Source: Puccinia triticina (lineage: Eukaryota > Basidiomycota > Pucciniomycetes > Pucciniales > Pucciniaceae). Taken from it: DNA of 64,000 nt. Of the stretch, positions 1 through 11,186 are shown in pieces. The translations under genes and the position numbers were made by a program. The stretch covers positions 6,386,001 through 6,450,000 of the forward strand of contig NC_070566.1 of the NCBI RefSeq assembly GCF_026914185.1. Direction: 5' to 3'. Position 1 is the first letter of the stretch. The number at the start of each line of letters is the position of its first letter. The notes beneath the pieces were generated by a model. It did not search any database. It saw only the letters and a program-made list of their open reading frames with translations, and had not been told where the DNA came from.

Positions 1-1
1 C

Positions 2-145
2 AAGCTCATCGTTGCCTCTTGATCTCCCCATCTACTCTCGGAGCAAGGCAACCAGGGCCGTCGTCAGCATCTCCGACTGTCTCAATCAACCGATCCCGCC
101 GATTTGCGATTTGCGGTGGACCCACGTCAACAGAGGTTCTGGAAT
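2..145. repeat. Dispersed repeat family R1, fragment
   Basis: This stretch matches two other places in the window in the same orientation: about 905-1052 and about 16,284-16,440. The shared text runs from CTCATCGTTGCCTCTTGATC through CAGGGCCGTCGTC to a GGACCCAC block. The copies differ by scattered substitutions and small indels, as expected of old repeat copies. No convincing reading frame is kept between copies, so the short ORFs here are taken as chance. The class of element is unknown. Confidence 0.7.
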
Positions 146-447
146 GAACCGTCCAAGATTTGCAGACAACAATAATTCCTTTCTTTTGCCCATTTTTCCA
201 TGTCAAAGTGATTATGCTTTGTCTTATTCTGGATAGTCCAATCGGCCAATTGATGGGCTGACAAGAGGTGTCCATGCAGATTCTTGGTACTGCCTCTTTT
301 GTCCTTTTTCAATTGAGTTCCGCATAATTTGCCGTTCTTCCGGGCTAACGTGACCTGGTACACTGCCTTGTTGGTTTCTTTGGATTCAATGAAGTGGTTC
401 CAAACCCAAGATCTTTTGAGTGATATGGGTGGTGATTTTGATGGTGT
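146..447. other. No gene seen
   Basis: AT-rich sequence between the R1 fragment and a short tandem duplication. A minus-strand frame is open across 127-579, but it has no recognisable motif and runs straight through the repeat, so I do not call it a gene. Confidence 0.4.
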
Positions 448-870
448 TGTAAATTTGTAAAGAAAAAACACCCCAAAACTTAGATCTGGAGTTCTAGGAT
501 TGTGTGGATTTAAAACTTTTATGTGTGCTATTTTTGTTGTAAATTTGTAAAGAAAAACAACCCAAAACTTAGGCCCCAATTATAAACACTTTTATGAGAT
601 ATTTTTGAAAAGTTTTTGAAAATGAACTGAAAAGTATTTGAAAACAAAATGAAAACAAAATGAAAACATTTTTCTTTCCAAAAATGGTTTAAACACACCT
701 CCTGGGTGTATTTGAGTGCATCTGCAGTATTTTTGAAATTAAAAAGATGAAATTACAAAAGTTCAATTTCTTTTTTGGGCAAGTTCAAAAACTTTTCAAA
801 AATATCTCAAAAAAGTGTTTATAATTGGGGCCTTAGATCTAGAGTTCTGGGATTGTGTGGATTTAAGAAA
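448..870. repeat. Tandem duplication of about 90 bp, second copy split by a MITE
   Basis: The text TTGTAAATTTGTAAAGAAAA, followed by CCCAAAACTTAGATCT and GATTGTGTGGATTTAA, occurs once without interruption (448-512). It occurs again starting at 538, but there the TTA of CTTAGATCT is split by a 261-bp element and duplicated. The first copy is therefore an empty site for the insertion in the second. Confidence 0.85.
572..832. mobile_element. PIF/Harbinger-like MITE, TSD TTA
   Basis: Non-autonomous inverted-repeat element of 261 bp. It begins GGCCCCAATTATAAACACTT and ends with the near-perfect reverse complement; the similarity continues inward for about 50 bp. It is flanked by TTA at 569-571 and 833-835. 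The unoccupied tandem copy at 479-487 has a single TTA, so boundaries and 3-bp duplication are directly visible. GGCCCC-type ends with a TNA duplication fit the PIF/Harbinger superfamily. There is no coding capacity. Confidence 0.9.
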
Positions 871-1446
871 GTGGGATCAGCTTTCTTCCCCTATTGTCTT
901 TCCTCTCAAACTCACTGTTGTCTCTTGATCTCTCCATCTACTCTTGAGTGTCGGAGCAACCAGGGCCGTCGTCTGCATCTCCAACTGTCTCAATCTCAAT
1001 CACGCTGATTTGCTATTTGCGGTGGACCCACATCTACTGAGGTTCGGGAATAAATTGTTCAAGATTTAGGGACAACAATTAGAATAGTATTCCTCAACAT
1101 ATATGCCATTGGATATTGATATCAAAGTGCTATGAACCTCCTGATTTACACACTTAAGGCTAAGCTAACCTCAGCATGGGCATCATGAGCCCATTGAAGC
1201 CAACCTCTTACACCATTTTGAAGACCTCTTCTGGTTCTTTTGGGTGGTTGGATTATGGAATGGGACATGAAGTAAACCCCCATTGTTTGTTTCTCCTTGA
1301 CTTCAATCAAATCTGTTATCTCTTCAACCAAGCAACAAGAACAGTTGTCATATTTTTTTGTACATCTATTGGTGTTATGTATATCCAAGAATTGTGAATG
1401 AGTGGATTCATCCATATCATTGTCTACATATCATCATTCACAAACT

Positions 1447-2187
1447 TAACTAAGTCCGAAGGTGGGGGCGCAAAGCCCCTCCACTGGAGGGACTTATGCG
1501 GTATTGGTGATTTAAGACTGAGAGAAAAGGCCAAAAACGCTGATTTTGACGAATGTTCCCATAGCTCCTTCACCTCCGAGGATCCCAACAATGTTTTTGG
1601 ATCAGATGAAATATCAACATCTTGTCTAATTTTTGATGCATCAATATCATCATGAGTCCTCCTGCCTCACTCACAATGATCCATCAAAGATAGTGGATGG
1701 CAAAAGCCAACCCAGAGACTGTTAAAACAGCATTTTTAGTGCAAATCCATACACTTGCCTCGAGGAAAAAAAATGACAGGTGTCCAGGACTCACTGCTCT
1801 GACAGATCTGAGAATGTCACAAAGCTGCAGGATGCGTGTGGGAACATGCATTTTCAGCCATTCACTCCAAATCCCGAGGGAGCCAGTTGGAAAAACAGTG
1901 ATCAATCATCTGTTCTAGCCAGGACAAGTTTTTTTGTGTTTACATCCCCTGTAACTCAAGTTTGGCAAGGAGAAAAATACACCAGAAGTTGGCTGGAGAT
2001 AGCCACGCTTCTGATGAGTCTTAGTGAAGATGTACGGGGTGATCACAAAAACACACCACCGTCCAGGGACCTTAGCACAAAAAGGCAAGGATTTGGGGCA
2101 TAACTCTCAGGCCAAAATCACCTGTGAGGCATAAGTCCCTCCCAGAGGGAGGCCTTCGGCCTCCCTCGGGAGGAACTTACATAAGTT
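1447..2187. mobile_element. Inverted-repeat element with AACTTAACTAAGTCC-type ends
   Basis: This segment is absent from the paralogous repeat at 32,250-32,290, where the flanking blocks are close together. The left end reads CTTAACTAAGTCC and the right end GGAACTTACATAAG, roughly each other's reverse complement. The same end motif recurs at 51.49, 55.21, 55.73 and 61.84 kb. The interior holds ORFs up to about 107 codons with no recognisable domain. Exact ends and target duplication are uncertain. Confidence 0.5.
2145..2167. other. GC-rich hairpin
   Basis: Perfect 10-bp inverted repeat (GAGGGAGGCC, loop TTC, GGCCTCCCTC) with a further CTCCC/GGGAG pairing outside. It lies just inside the right end of the 1447-2187 element and resembles the GTCCCTCC...GGAGGGAC pairs at the other copies of that family. 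Probably a structural part of the element's end rather than a gene terminator. Confidence 0.6.
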
Positions 2188-3093
2188 AGCATCGTTCACC
2201 AGCCGAGGAATTTGTCAAGCCCTGGCGTGTGAGTCCGGCCAAGAAATTGCCAGAGAATGACAAGACCATACGTAAAAGCCTGAGACAGGGAAACGGATGG
2301 CATAACAAATTGGTTTGAGACCGTTGGAAACATTTATAAAATCACCTATCACCCTATCCCTCTGCCAGCTCTCATCCTCTCGCATTCCAGCAACATTCAG
2401 CAGCTGCTAGACTCGCCAAATTTTGCCTTCTGACTCCATTATCAAACTTTGACTCAGTAAGTGAGCCTTTGGTCGATTGTTACACTGGCTCACCGCTTAT
2501 TTGCGGATTATACAATGCTGACCCCTAATAACATCTCTAAAAGCTCCCAGAATGCTATTGTTCACGCGATTTCTATTGGTGACTTTGGTTTCGGCCTCGA
2601 TCTGCTTGAGTACCGTAAGTGCATCCCCTTGCGGGACTATGTACTGAGTGCTCTGATGAGCTGGAGTATCTCTGAGCTTTTTCTTGACCACTTATCTTGA
2701 CACATAAAATATGTACCTGCTACAGATGGTCGATGGAAAAACACGAGCCAACACTGGCAATTTGGCGGCCAGAAGAACTGCGTACGGGTGGGTTCCTCCG
2801 ACTACGCGTCCATCTACGCACCGTGGCTGCATTGCTCCGCTTAGGTGTGGAGATCGTTGACCAGCGCATTTTTCCGTCATCCAATCAAACTATCTTGATC
2901 ATGTACATTCACGCTTCGTTTAATGAATTCGCTCCTTTGATCCCTCTGCCTCACGCTTGCCTCTTCAATATTTAGCGAGCAAAACTACCACGACTAGCTT
3001 ACTCTGGTCTAGAGAAACACGAATTGTGATTTTTTTCTGATTTGTTCTCAACTAAGCCAACGTTGTGTATTGGAGAAAATAAGACAATAGGAT

Positions 3094-3216
3094 GGTTCAC
3101 GTAGGGTCAAAATCAGCAAGACCAAAATAAAGTTTATGCCACGGCCCCAGCCAATTTGGCTGGGAAGGCTTGCTCATTTATAACATCAGCAGGGTTAAAA
3201 AATCTCTATGTGAACC
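3094..3216. mobile_element. Short MITE (about 123 bp) with central palindrome
   Basis: The ends GGTTCACGTAGGG and CTCTATGTGAACC form a 13-bp inverted repeat with few mismatches. The centre carries the palindrome CCCAGCCAATTTGGCTGGG. A second copy is at 32,335-32,457. The paralogous repeats near 17,190 and 31,400 lack the insertion, which supports a mobile element. The two insertions lie at different places in the host repeat. The target duplication could not be fixed. Confidence 0.7.
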
Positions 3217-3480
3217 GTCTTAATGTGAGACAATGCTGCCAAAATGGCATCGCAGTCAGGAGCAGTGCCCGATGCAAAGCAGAATCCCCACAGCGTTGAA
3301 TAACATCAATACGGGGTTTGCACCCACATCCAGTGCAGAAGCATAGCATATGTCCTTGAATGAATTGGGAGCGCAAGACGGTGTTCATGGGTTCTGCAAG
3401 AGGACAGTTAACCGCAATGGATGACTTTGATTCCATTGCAACGTATAAATGACAAAACTTGAAAAACATAACTCGGCAGT

Positions 3481-3973
3481 TGGTTGGAGATGTTATGATC
3501 GTGCTTTTCCATGATGAGGAAAGGCAAGGAACAATTAATTGGTTTTTAGGGTTGAGTGTATGCAGTGCGGTGAGATGGATGGTTGCTGAAGTAAGGGAAC
3601 GGGTGGTGTTAAGAGTGAGGAGAGAGTGATGAAAGAGTTCCAGGGGAGGAATTGAGAAGTTTTGCCGTCAAAGCCGGGCATGATCTGATTGAAATTAAAC
3701 GGCTGAAATCGAGTCCACCGATGGAAGTCGTGCTGAAATCGAGGGCCGTATTGGTCGTGCCGGGTCGATCACCGGTGGAAATCGAAGAGAACCGGGAGAA
3801 GCCGGGAATGATGGCTGACCAGATCATCAGTTGAGATCACGTGATGAACATGGACGATGATGATGATGAAGCCACTCCCGGAGACCGGCGGCGGCCCGAT
3901 ATTCATCCAACGTTAACCCTTCCAAGTACCGACCCGCGCCGATCAGCAGTAGGAGTACACCACGGCTCGAATC
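3481..3973. repeat. Dispersed repeat block shared with 32.7-32.9 kb
   Basis: About 3760-3920 (GAAGCCGGGAATGATGGCTG, then a GATGATGATGATGA run and CCGGAGACCGGCGG) is repeated in reverse orientation at about 32,695-32,860. The 60-codon plus-strand frame at 3652-3834 is not preserved in the other copy, so I read this as a repeat and not a gene. The rest of the stretch holds nothing I recognise. Confidence 0.55.
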
Positions 3974-3976
3974 TGA

Positions 3977-4648
3977 GGCCCCGTTTGGCAGGGCCCAGTG
4001 TCATATGTGGTAATAAACCGCAGCGTAATAATCCGAATAAGCTTTATTAAACCTTATTTGTATTATTACTGGGCTTACACAATTATAGAGGGCCGTTTGG
4101 GACGGCCACCGTCATATAGCGACAGCAGTCCTGTCTGTTTGGTGCGCCACTCAAAAACAAGTCCGGCCTGCGCTTCTCTCCTCCTCAAATCCGATGCCAC
4201 GATGCCCCCACCGGGCTCCGCAACCCTCGACAACAGCTGCCTCTTGCCTTGCTTCCAACACGAACACCAGCAGAAAGTCATCAAGCTGTTCATCTTGATG
4301 GTGATTGTAGCCTCGATTCGTTTGGGTCAGGAAGCGGAGGCGGGATTGAAGCCTTGGTCGATTGGGGGGGAGGTTTTGAGGATGGAGGTCTCTTGCGTTG
4401 GGGTGCCATTGAGTCGCACGAATTTGAGGCCAAAGGGAGCGATTATGACCGCAAATTTTGGGGTCAGGGTGAAATATCCCAAATGGCGGGGGGAATAATG
4501 GAGCGTGAACTCCTGTTGTCAACTTTATGACGCTCGGTGGGCTGCCAAACAGGGACAGGGGATAGCGTAATATCCCCTGTCCCCCCAAAAATAATCTGCA
4601 AGGTTTTTTATTACGCTCCCACATTTTTGTGGACAGCCAAACGGAGCC
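3977..4648. mobile_element. PIF/Harbinger-like MITE with a nested inverted-repeat unit, TSD TGA
   Basis: The element begins GGCCCCGTTTGGCAGGG and ends GACAGCCAAACGGAGCC, flanked on both sides by TGA (3974-3976 and 4649-4651). The 12-bp start is the same as in the element at 40,794. A second pair of related ends lies inside (GGCCGTTTGGGACGGCCACC at 4091; reverse complement near 4534-4554), so one element may be nested in another. A minus-strand frame at 4151-4624 crosses most of the inner part. A remnant of a transposase N-terminus is possible, but I see no DDE motif. Confidence 0.75.
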
Positions 4649-4651
4649 TGA

Positions 4652-5500
4652 GCTGTGATTTGCGTTGGCCCGCCCGCGGGGTCAAAACGTGGTCAGGTTT
4701 GACCTGCTTGCCTTGGATTTGACCGTGGGGGCAGGCCAATGCCGGAGATGGGTCAGAATGACGTTGGTCTGACCCATCCAACCGGAATGTCAAGCCAACG
4801 CCGGCCATGCATTGCGTTGGCATAACAGCCGGGTCAGTCAAGTGGCATGGCTTACCCAGCCGACCACTTTCGGCCCTGCTGAGCAGGCCGACGGTATCGC
4901 AGGGCTGGGCCAACCTGTCGGGCTCGTTGGCTTGACTAAGAGTCAAGAAATGGTCCAACAAGGCAGACCAGCCGACGGAGGCTTACCTGACTGAGCAAGC
5001 CAACACCGTTGGCTGGTTGAGCCAGTGTCAGATGGCCCTGGCGATCAGGCCGACAATATTGATGGGTCGGGGATGCCAAAAATATCCTGTTGGCTTGACC
5101 AACCGTTGAGCCCGAGTCCAAGCGGACTCCTCAGCTTACACCACAGGAGCAGTCCAATGTTGGGTCATCGGACAACCTGGAGGTTAATCAAACGTCGCGC
5201 TTTTGCGTGCAGGGCGACGTTGACACACGGTTGGCGCATCTTTAACCAAAAGTTGGTTTTGATGGTTTGGGTTTCTGAGACAGTGAGCGAACGTCAATGC
5301 GATGGTTCTGAAATGCCGAGCAATCTGTCAAGAAAACTCAGGACTGTTAGGGAACCATCCAGGTAACCATCTACCATGGTTTTGACCCTGCTGGCAAAAT
5401 GTTTGCGTGACAAGATGGATAACGTTGAGGGATTGATAAGAAACACGTGTGGAGGATGTTCTCATGTGGGTCAGGCGGATGTTAATCCAACGTGGTAATA
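4652..5500. repeat. Degenerate hairpin-rich array (GGTCAG/CCAACG motifs)
   Basis: Many short inverted pairs follow one another, for example GGTCAG...CTGACC, GCCAACGCCGGCCATGCATT facing GCGTTGGC, and GTCGGC/GCCGAC blocks. No unit is well conserved, so it resembles an old, diverged version of the hairpin minisatellites at 26.6, 41, 50.6 and 61 kb. ORFs across it have no recognisable domains. Confidence 0.45.
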
Positions 5501-5971
5501 CTGTCCAAAGGACATGCCAGTGGCCTCCCTTGAGTCCGCATCCCCCACAGATAATCCGGTTTTTGTTTTTTTTTGCTTTTGCTCCGGTCCGTTGAGGCGG
5601 ATTTCCCTATTTCCTGATCTGCTCCAATACCTTTTGCAGGGGATTTCAAATGGTATGGTTTTATGTGATCCGGGCCCTTTTTTCCATTTGCTCCGGCCCA
5701 TTCGCGGATTTTTTTTCTGGTGTCTTTCGCTTTTGCACAGCTTATTGCCGGATAATACAAACATATTGTGATATATCGTGGAATTATCCCCTTGGGCAAA
5801 TTACAACAGTTCTTTCAGGACCATCTAGGATAGCTTATAATACACGAGTGAGATGAAGGCGAGTGTGGGATGTTGCTTGTGGAAATGAAACTAGAAATTG
5901 TCTCAAGGCTGCTAGAGGACATTTTGATACATACAAGGAAGAGAAAGAAAGGGATTAAACCAACCCAAGTT
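5501..5971. other. No gene seen
   Basis: T-rich sequence with two loose copies of a TTTGCTCCGG block (about 5577 and 5688). It lies downstream of the minus-strand gene that ends at 5972 and may include its 3' region. Confidence 0.35.
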
Positions 5972-7836
5972 TTAGACCTCCATTTCACCCGAGTTCTCTG
6001 CTGGTGCATTACCGTTGTTGACGATGGCAGGACGGCGACGGTTTGCAACTGCCTCCAAAACCTCTTCGTGGGTAGGTAAGTGCGACAGGTGTTTCACAGT
6101 GGTATAGCGAGTGTTTTGGCCGAAAATTGCCTCGTCTCGTTCCATGATAAGCTTGGCCCATCTTTAAAGGATGTAAGTTACATTAGATACATGAAGAAGA
6201 TGAAAAATTGAGACAAGAAAAAACAATACATACTCTATGATATAGTCGCCCGATTGCTGGCTGATAAGTAGGAGCTGGTTGTCAATTTTGGTCCATTGTT
6301 TGCCGTGTCCAGGAGTAGGCGTCAAGATGAACTGTGCGGTTTCTAATCGAATATAAGCAAAGCGAAGTTTCACGCGAGGTTCAAGGTGTTCCCAATCTGG
6401 GTCAGTGATAACTTGGGCTCCAGGGACAGAGATGCGGAAGCAATCTAAAGATTGCCGGAGAAGGCAGGTCAATATTAGATCACTGAATGCAACACACAAA
6501 CCAACTTACCAAGCTGTATAACAATTGGAGACCCGGAGCGTTCCCTGTTACTTTGAAAAGGCTGTTGGTCTCAACGTTCTTCAACACCTAAGTATCCCAC
6601 ATAATCCAACCCAATGAGATTGTGAAACGTGAAACTAAAGAATATGAGACGCTTACAGTATTGCGAAGAGTAATTCGAGCGTACTTCAAGACATTGCGAA
6701 CAAGTTTCAGAACACTTTGACGAGCAGGACCAAATCCAGTGATATACCCTGGTGGGAGGTGTTGCATCTTAATTGGGTCCGGTAAGCCTGCCAAATGAGC
6801 CTGCAGTCGAACAATTTACAATCAGCTCATTATTGGGCTGAATAGAATGAATTTAAAAAGGATGAAGGCCTAGCATACCAGTGCCATATTCTCAAGTGAG
6901 CCTGGTACAGTGGCACCATCGTTGTCAGTTGTACGGCCGTAACAAACAATTTGCGCGGACAAAATCACGTACATCATCCTGAATGGAAGAGGATAATTGT
7001 CAAACAATGACAAGCAAACAGTAAAAAACTAAACTTGCCTTGATGTAATCGCTGTAGTGGAAACTACCGATTCCAGGATTGGTGGCGGGGGCTGCGACTG
7101 GGCCAGCGGCGGGGGATGGGGCTGGGATGTTGGTGCTGGTTGCAGAAGATGTGTCGTGTTTGAGGGAGATGAGCCCATAGACAAGAGCAGCCGTGATATT
7201 TTCTTGGTTCATCTGTAAATCAGGAAGCAGTTTTGAGATGACAATTGACAAAGAAAAATTGAGATGAGAACGATACCTCAAGGATATCTTTAGCCAATGC
7301 AAGCTTGGTGTCCGACAAACTAAAGATTTGCTGGAGGGAATCATGATCAATGCCATTGTGCTCATTGGACTGACCCAAGTTTGATCGATGGCCAACATAA
7401 GAGTTTGTGTTATTGTGATCGTGATTGTGAGTTTGGTAAGGATAGGATTGTCCGGAGGAAGCAGCACTTGCGTAGTTACCGGAAGGTTGAAAGCCCATGT
7501 TGAATCCAGAGGGATCTAACTCAGATTCAAAATGATTTTGTTGACCTGAAAAGTTTTGACCAGAAAACCCATTTTGGGGCGGAAAAACAGCAATTGGGGT
7601 AACAGGGGATCGCCCTTGAAGATGGGGCGGTACTGAGGAGAAGACAGAGTGAATAATGATTAAAAATCAGTCAAACAAAAGAGGTACTTACAAAACCCAT
7701 GGGTGGAGCAAGATGCTGGTCTACCCATTTGAGAAGCAGGTCGAGATGGTGGAGGCATTGCTGCTTGGCTGCCTCCTCTCACAGGTGGATGTGAATCGCG
7801 GTTGTGGGGCTGGTTATGGTTGACTGTGTGGGACAT
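5972..7836 (-). pseudogene. Accessory gene paired with a transposase, probably frameshifted
   Basis: A minus-strand gene of about eight exons can be traced. Exons are near 7836-7692 (start MSHTVNHNQPHNR, Pro/Gly/Gln-rich), 7632-7277, 7212-7039, 6978-6879, 6800-6657, 6587-6510, about 6470-6247 and 6161-5972 (ending NSGEMEV, stop). Introns mostly have GT-AG ends, but intron 3 appears to use a GC donor (AAG|GCAAGT). Conserved-looking stretches include NDGATVPGSLENMAL, MQHLPPGYITGFGPARQS, DPDWEHLEPRVKLRFAYIRL and KQWTKIDNQL. I know similar sequences from rust and other basidiomycete genomes, where they have no assigned function. The exon 3-4 and exon 6-7 junctions do not keep frame with the splice sites I can see, so the copy is probably decayed. 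It is divergent from the transposase gene at 8133 with 296 bp between starts, suggesting one mobile module. Confidence 0.6.
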
Positions 7837-8132
7837 CTTCAGAAGGGAGGAGAAAAAAAGAGAAGTGGATGAGATGTGTTTGTTTGAGGGAGGATCAAAG
7901 CCAAGACGACTTGGAGAAAATTTGCAAGATCTCAACTTAAAACGGGTCAGTGGTTGCTGATCGGGGGATGACACGGTCAAGTGGAAACAATGACCCACCA
8001 GTTAAATTTGCGTGACTTGCCCACCGGTGGACTTGCCACCCTGCAAATGAAAACTGAACTAATTTTTTTTTTTTTATTGTTCACATAGCACCAATTCTCG
8101 TGGAAAGTAAACAAAGCTGACTTGAAAATAAA
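7837..8132. promoter_or_regulatory. Presumed bidirectional promoter of the divergent pair
   Basis: The 296 bp between the two facing-away start codons (7836 on minus, 8133 on plus) must hold the promoters of both genes. It contains a T-run near 8063-8076 and no open frame. No specific binding site is recognised. Confidence 0.4.
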
Positions 8133-8718
8133 ATGGCTGATTATGAAGGTGAGCAGTCTATTTTACTTTGGGTGTGTGGGAGCCGAAGTTGGACCTTACC
8201 CATTGCATTCCCTTTTCTTACAGTTTTTTGCCGAACTGGAGCAGGGAGACTAGCTTTTTATGTATGCTCTGATTGTGGATCTCGGAAGATGAAAGAAAAA
8301 CAGATCCGTGTTCACCAACGGCTGCCTACGCATCAAAAAAACCAAATTGCTCGAATCAGACCTGTGCGACCACAAAATCCTAGTGAATCAAACAATCCAA
8401 ATCTCTCACCTGAGCACTCATCTCTGGAGCAGCAAGAGAACGTACCAGATACTTTGAGAAATCACACCGCCTTTTCTGAATACGAGAGTTTGGACGTGGG
8501 GGACAGTATCGAAAATTGTGAAGATTTGGAAGACGGCATAGCTGAAGAGAAAAGAACACATGCCAAGAAACTCCAACAGGCCTTGGATGCAATTGCTGGT
8601 ATGGATCCAGAGCACTGCAAAAAAAACTGTGTCAACTGTGAGCAGTTGACATGTGGTAACTCTGAGAAAGCTTGTGGTGTTACACCAGCCTTACTCAAGG
8701 TTTGACTCAACCCAAGCT

Positions 8719-8760
8719 TTAATGCACAGTCACTGTGCACCTTGCACAGTGACTGTGCCA
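8719..8760. other. Palindromic pair in an intron
   Basis: GCACAGTCACTGTGC is followed after a few bases by GCACAGTGACTGTGC. Each half is palindromic, and both lie inside the transposase intron 8656-8858. A related GCAGTGACTGCGC...GCGCAGTCAC pair occurs near 57,140, inside the tRNA-like element region. Confidence 0.6.
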
Positions 8761-8916
8761 ACAAAGACACTTGTGCATTCAGGTGGAGTTACAATGGCAG
8801 CTTGGCTTGAGTTCTCTGCATGTCAACTGAAAGCAGTTGACCAAGTTTTTTTTTGCAGTGGAGGACTTCTTTGATTGGCCAGACGGTGACACGTTGGGTC
8901 ACACGCGGAACACCGG

Positions 8917-9006
8917 TGTAAGACTCAAAAGTGGTTGTGAAACCCTTTTGCTGAATGGAGAAGGGGATGAAGGAGGTGCAAGCTCTGCCCTTCTATACTA
9001 CCAGCT

Positions 9007-9037
<31 letters not shown>

Positions 9038-9818
9038 TTAATAAGTGATAGGAGTAGTTAGCTCAAGATAAGTTTCTCGTGACACAGTATAAAAAAAGGT
9101 TGTTATTCAGTATGTAAGAGTTGTTATATGTAAGTAAGAGGGTTGAGTGGGTACGTAAGTGTTTTGGGTGATGGGTGAGTATAAAACTTGATGAGTAATA
9201 AACTCAGGAACTACAAATGGGGGGGAAGAGAGCTCCTTATATAGACAAATGTGAGGGATTTTGGCTCCAGGGCAGCCCCTGAGTGAGGTATTTTAGCTGG
9301 CCTGGGCTGTACAACATGAGGGAGTTAAGAGGGAGTGGCTGTGTACAATTTATGCAAGGGGTGCATACATGAGGAGGGGCTGTGCCAGATGATGTCATAA
9401 TTTATGCAAGGGGTGCATAAGCTGTGCAGGGAAGGATCAGGTGATGTAATAAGACCAAACAAAGTGGAGTTAGAAGGAACTAGAATGTGGGGAACCATTC
9501 AGTTGAAGGGGCACAGCCTGCAGGGGCAGTGCTGCATGATGTCATGTACATAACAAACAAACCCAAACCAATATATGTAGTGGAGATAGAATGGTGCGAG
9601 GAATGTGACTTGAGGCGCCTGACAGGTGGTTGACTGGGTGCTACAGGTTGTCCAAGGGGTCTAACTTCCAGTGTAGTGGGGCTCCAGTGATGCTTCCAGT
9701 GGGGACTAGGGGTTACTTTAGCCGTGGAGTCCATTTATGGTGTCCAATGGATGGTATCTTGAGGCCTTCTGTATGTACATGAGAAAAACTTTTGATTTTT
9801 CACATTTTGCGTACCACA
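8917..9818. mobile_element. Solo LTR (about 902 bp) inserted in a transposase exon
   Basis: The sequence begins TGTAAGACTCAAAAG and ends CGTACCACA. CCGG flanks it on both sides (8913-8916 and 9819-9822); the match can be extended to ACCGG or further, so the duplication is 4-5 bp or slightly more. A second copy lies at 25,715-26,642 with the same ends and CCGC flanks. Removing the LTR and one CCGG joins the two halves of the transposase exon in frame. No internal retrotransposon sequence is left, so it is a solo LTR; the parent family is not identified. Confidence 0.85.
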
Positions 9819-9879
9819 CCGGAGATGTAGATTGGGAAGACTTGCTCTACAACGAGTTGGATGGTGAGGGTATTGGTGG

Positions 9880-9952
9880 TGGAGGTGATCCTGGTGGCAG
9901 TGGAGGCAATCCCGGTGGCAGTGGAGGCGATCCTGGTGGCAGTGGAGGCGAA
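9880..9952 (+). repeat. 27-bp coding repeat (Gly-rich)
   Basis: Three consecutive copies of a 27-bp unit encode (D/N)PGGSGG-type repeats within the transposase exon that follows the LTR. The length is a multiple of three and the frame is kept, so it is a low-complexity linker. Confidence 0.7.
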
Positions 9953-11004
9953 GCGGGAAATAACCAAGACTCTGGATTGGGGCAGCCTGATGACGATACC
10001 TGGTTTCCATTCAAGAACAAAATGGCTAGTTTAAATTATCATTCAATAGAAAAGGAACAGGAAAAAAATTAACCTTTGCCCCTCTTAATTGTCTTCAGGA
10101 ATTGGTCGGATCACTTCTCATTGTTTATACTCGGCATATCCTTTCAAGAGCAGTGTACAAGCAGATTCAGGCCATACTACGATGCATATGTAACCTTAAG
10201 CTCCCTGCGTGGTCCACAATTCGTCGAGCGCAAACACGGATCCGCAAGCACCTCAATCTAGACCTTCAAATTTCCAAGAGTGTTTGGGGGACTCCCTGTG
10301 TTTCCTTGGGTGTCAAAAACATCTTACAAAAAGTATGTATTTATGTGAATGATCATTTTTTTCCTTCTTGTTCAAACAATACAATTTCTTTCTGACAAGG
10401 CATGAACCCTTTAAAATTTTCTTCAACCAGGAGCTCTCTAACCCTCGAGTGGCACCTCACATTGAGTTTTATCCAGAAGATCCTTATGGTCGTGACTGTT
10501 CAAAATTAATCCAGTCTCAAAAATGGCGTGAGGAACTACCAGCCGAATTCAGACCGCAGATGTGCACAAATAATGACCAGCACTTCTATATATTTGAGCC
10601 CCTTGAAACGTTCAACAATCAGATTTTTATTCCAATTTTCTTTTACAAATTTGAATCACAACTTTTTGCCAAGTGTATCTTACCCCAGATCCATCGAATC
10701 AGCCCACAATCACCTCAGGTTCAGATAATCAACCCTCCATCGCCTCAGCTTCAGATATTTATTCCCTCTAGAATTTCCTACTCTTCAACGGAATTATTTA
10801 TTATCCCAGTCAGTCAATTCAAGAATGAATATTCAAATGTCAAACTTGGAAATGTTCTTTTATCAACTTTAAGTGGAAATAAATTATACAAAACAAATGG
10901 AATCAATCAACCTTGTCAAGAACTCAAATTACCAAACTCGTGGCGTGGCAAAGCAGATGGAAGAATTATCCGACACATTCCAACTACCACTGCCAGCATA
11001 ATTA

Positions 11005-11186
11005 GCTGGGTTAAGGTTATCCCAGTTAAACTGGGATGAACTCAACCAATTTAAACTTGGTTGATCTCAACTGATGAAATATAAATTCAAGGTCCCCCCT
11101 TTGGATTTATATTTCATTGGTCAAGATCAACCCATTTTAAATTGGTTGGGTGCATCCCAGTTAAACTGGGATGACTTCATCCCAGC
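11005..11186. mobile_element. Foldback MITE, about 182 bp
   Basis: The two halves are reverse complements over about 88 bp: GCTGGGTTAAGGTTATCCCA at the left end faces TGGGATGACTTCATCCCAGC at the right, through an inner ATGAAATATAAAT/ATTTATATTTCAT pair to a short GGTCCCCCC centre. It interrupts the transposase between the block ending HIPTTTASII and the block containing DDTSGN. I could not see a clear target duplication. Confidence 0.75.

Larger units (their letters stand above)
840..3480 (+). repeat. Dispersed repeat R1/R2, copy 1 (with later insertions)
   Basis: A long repeat resembles 16,240-17,460 (same strand) and 31,340-32,340 (opposite strand). Matching blocks include the R1 block (905-1052), a block with GGGCATCATGAGCC (1170-1290), a block at 2195-2460, an open stretch at 2461-2700, and a block ending near 3470. 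The open stretch reads VTLAHRLFADYTML and later GDFGFGLDLLEYRKCIPL. The copy at 31.8-32.0 kb (minus) reads almost the same peptide, so a protein may once have been encoded, but I do not recognise it and all copies are broken. Two elements interrupt this copy: 1447-2187 and 3094-3216. Confidence 0.75.

Noticed and set aside
4151..4624. 157-codon minus-strand ORF as a transposase gene
   Set aside because: It lies within a 672-bp inverted-repeat element, has no DDE motif and no helix-turn-helix that I can see. At most a remnant.
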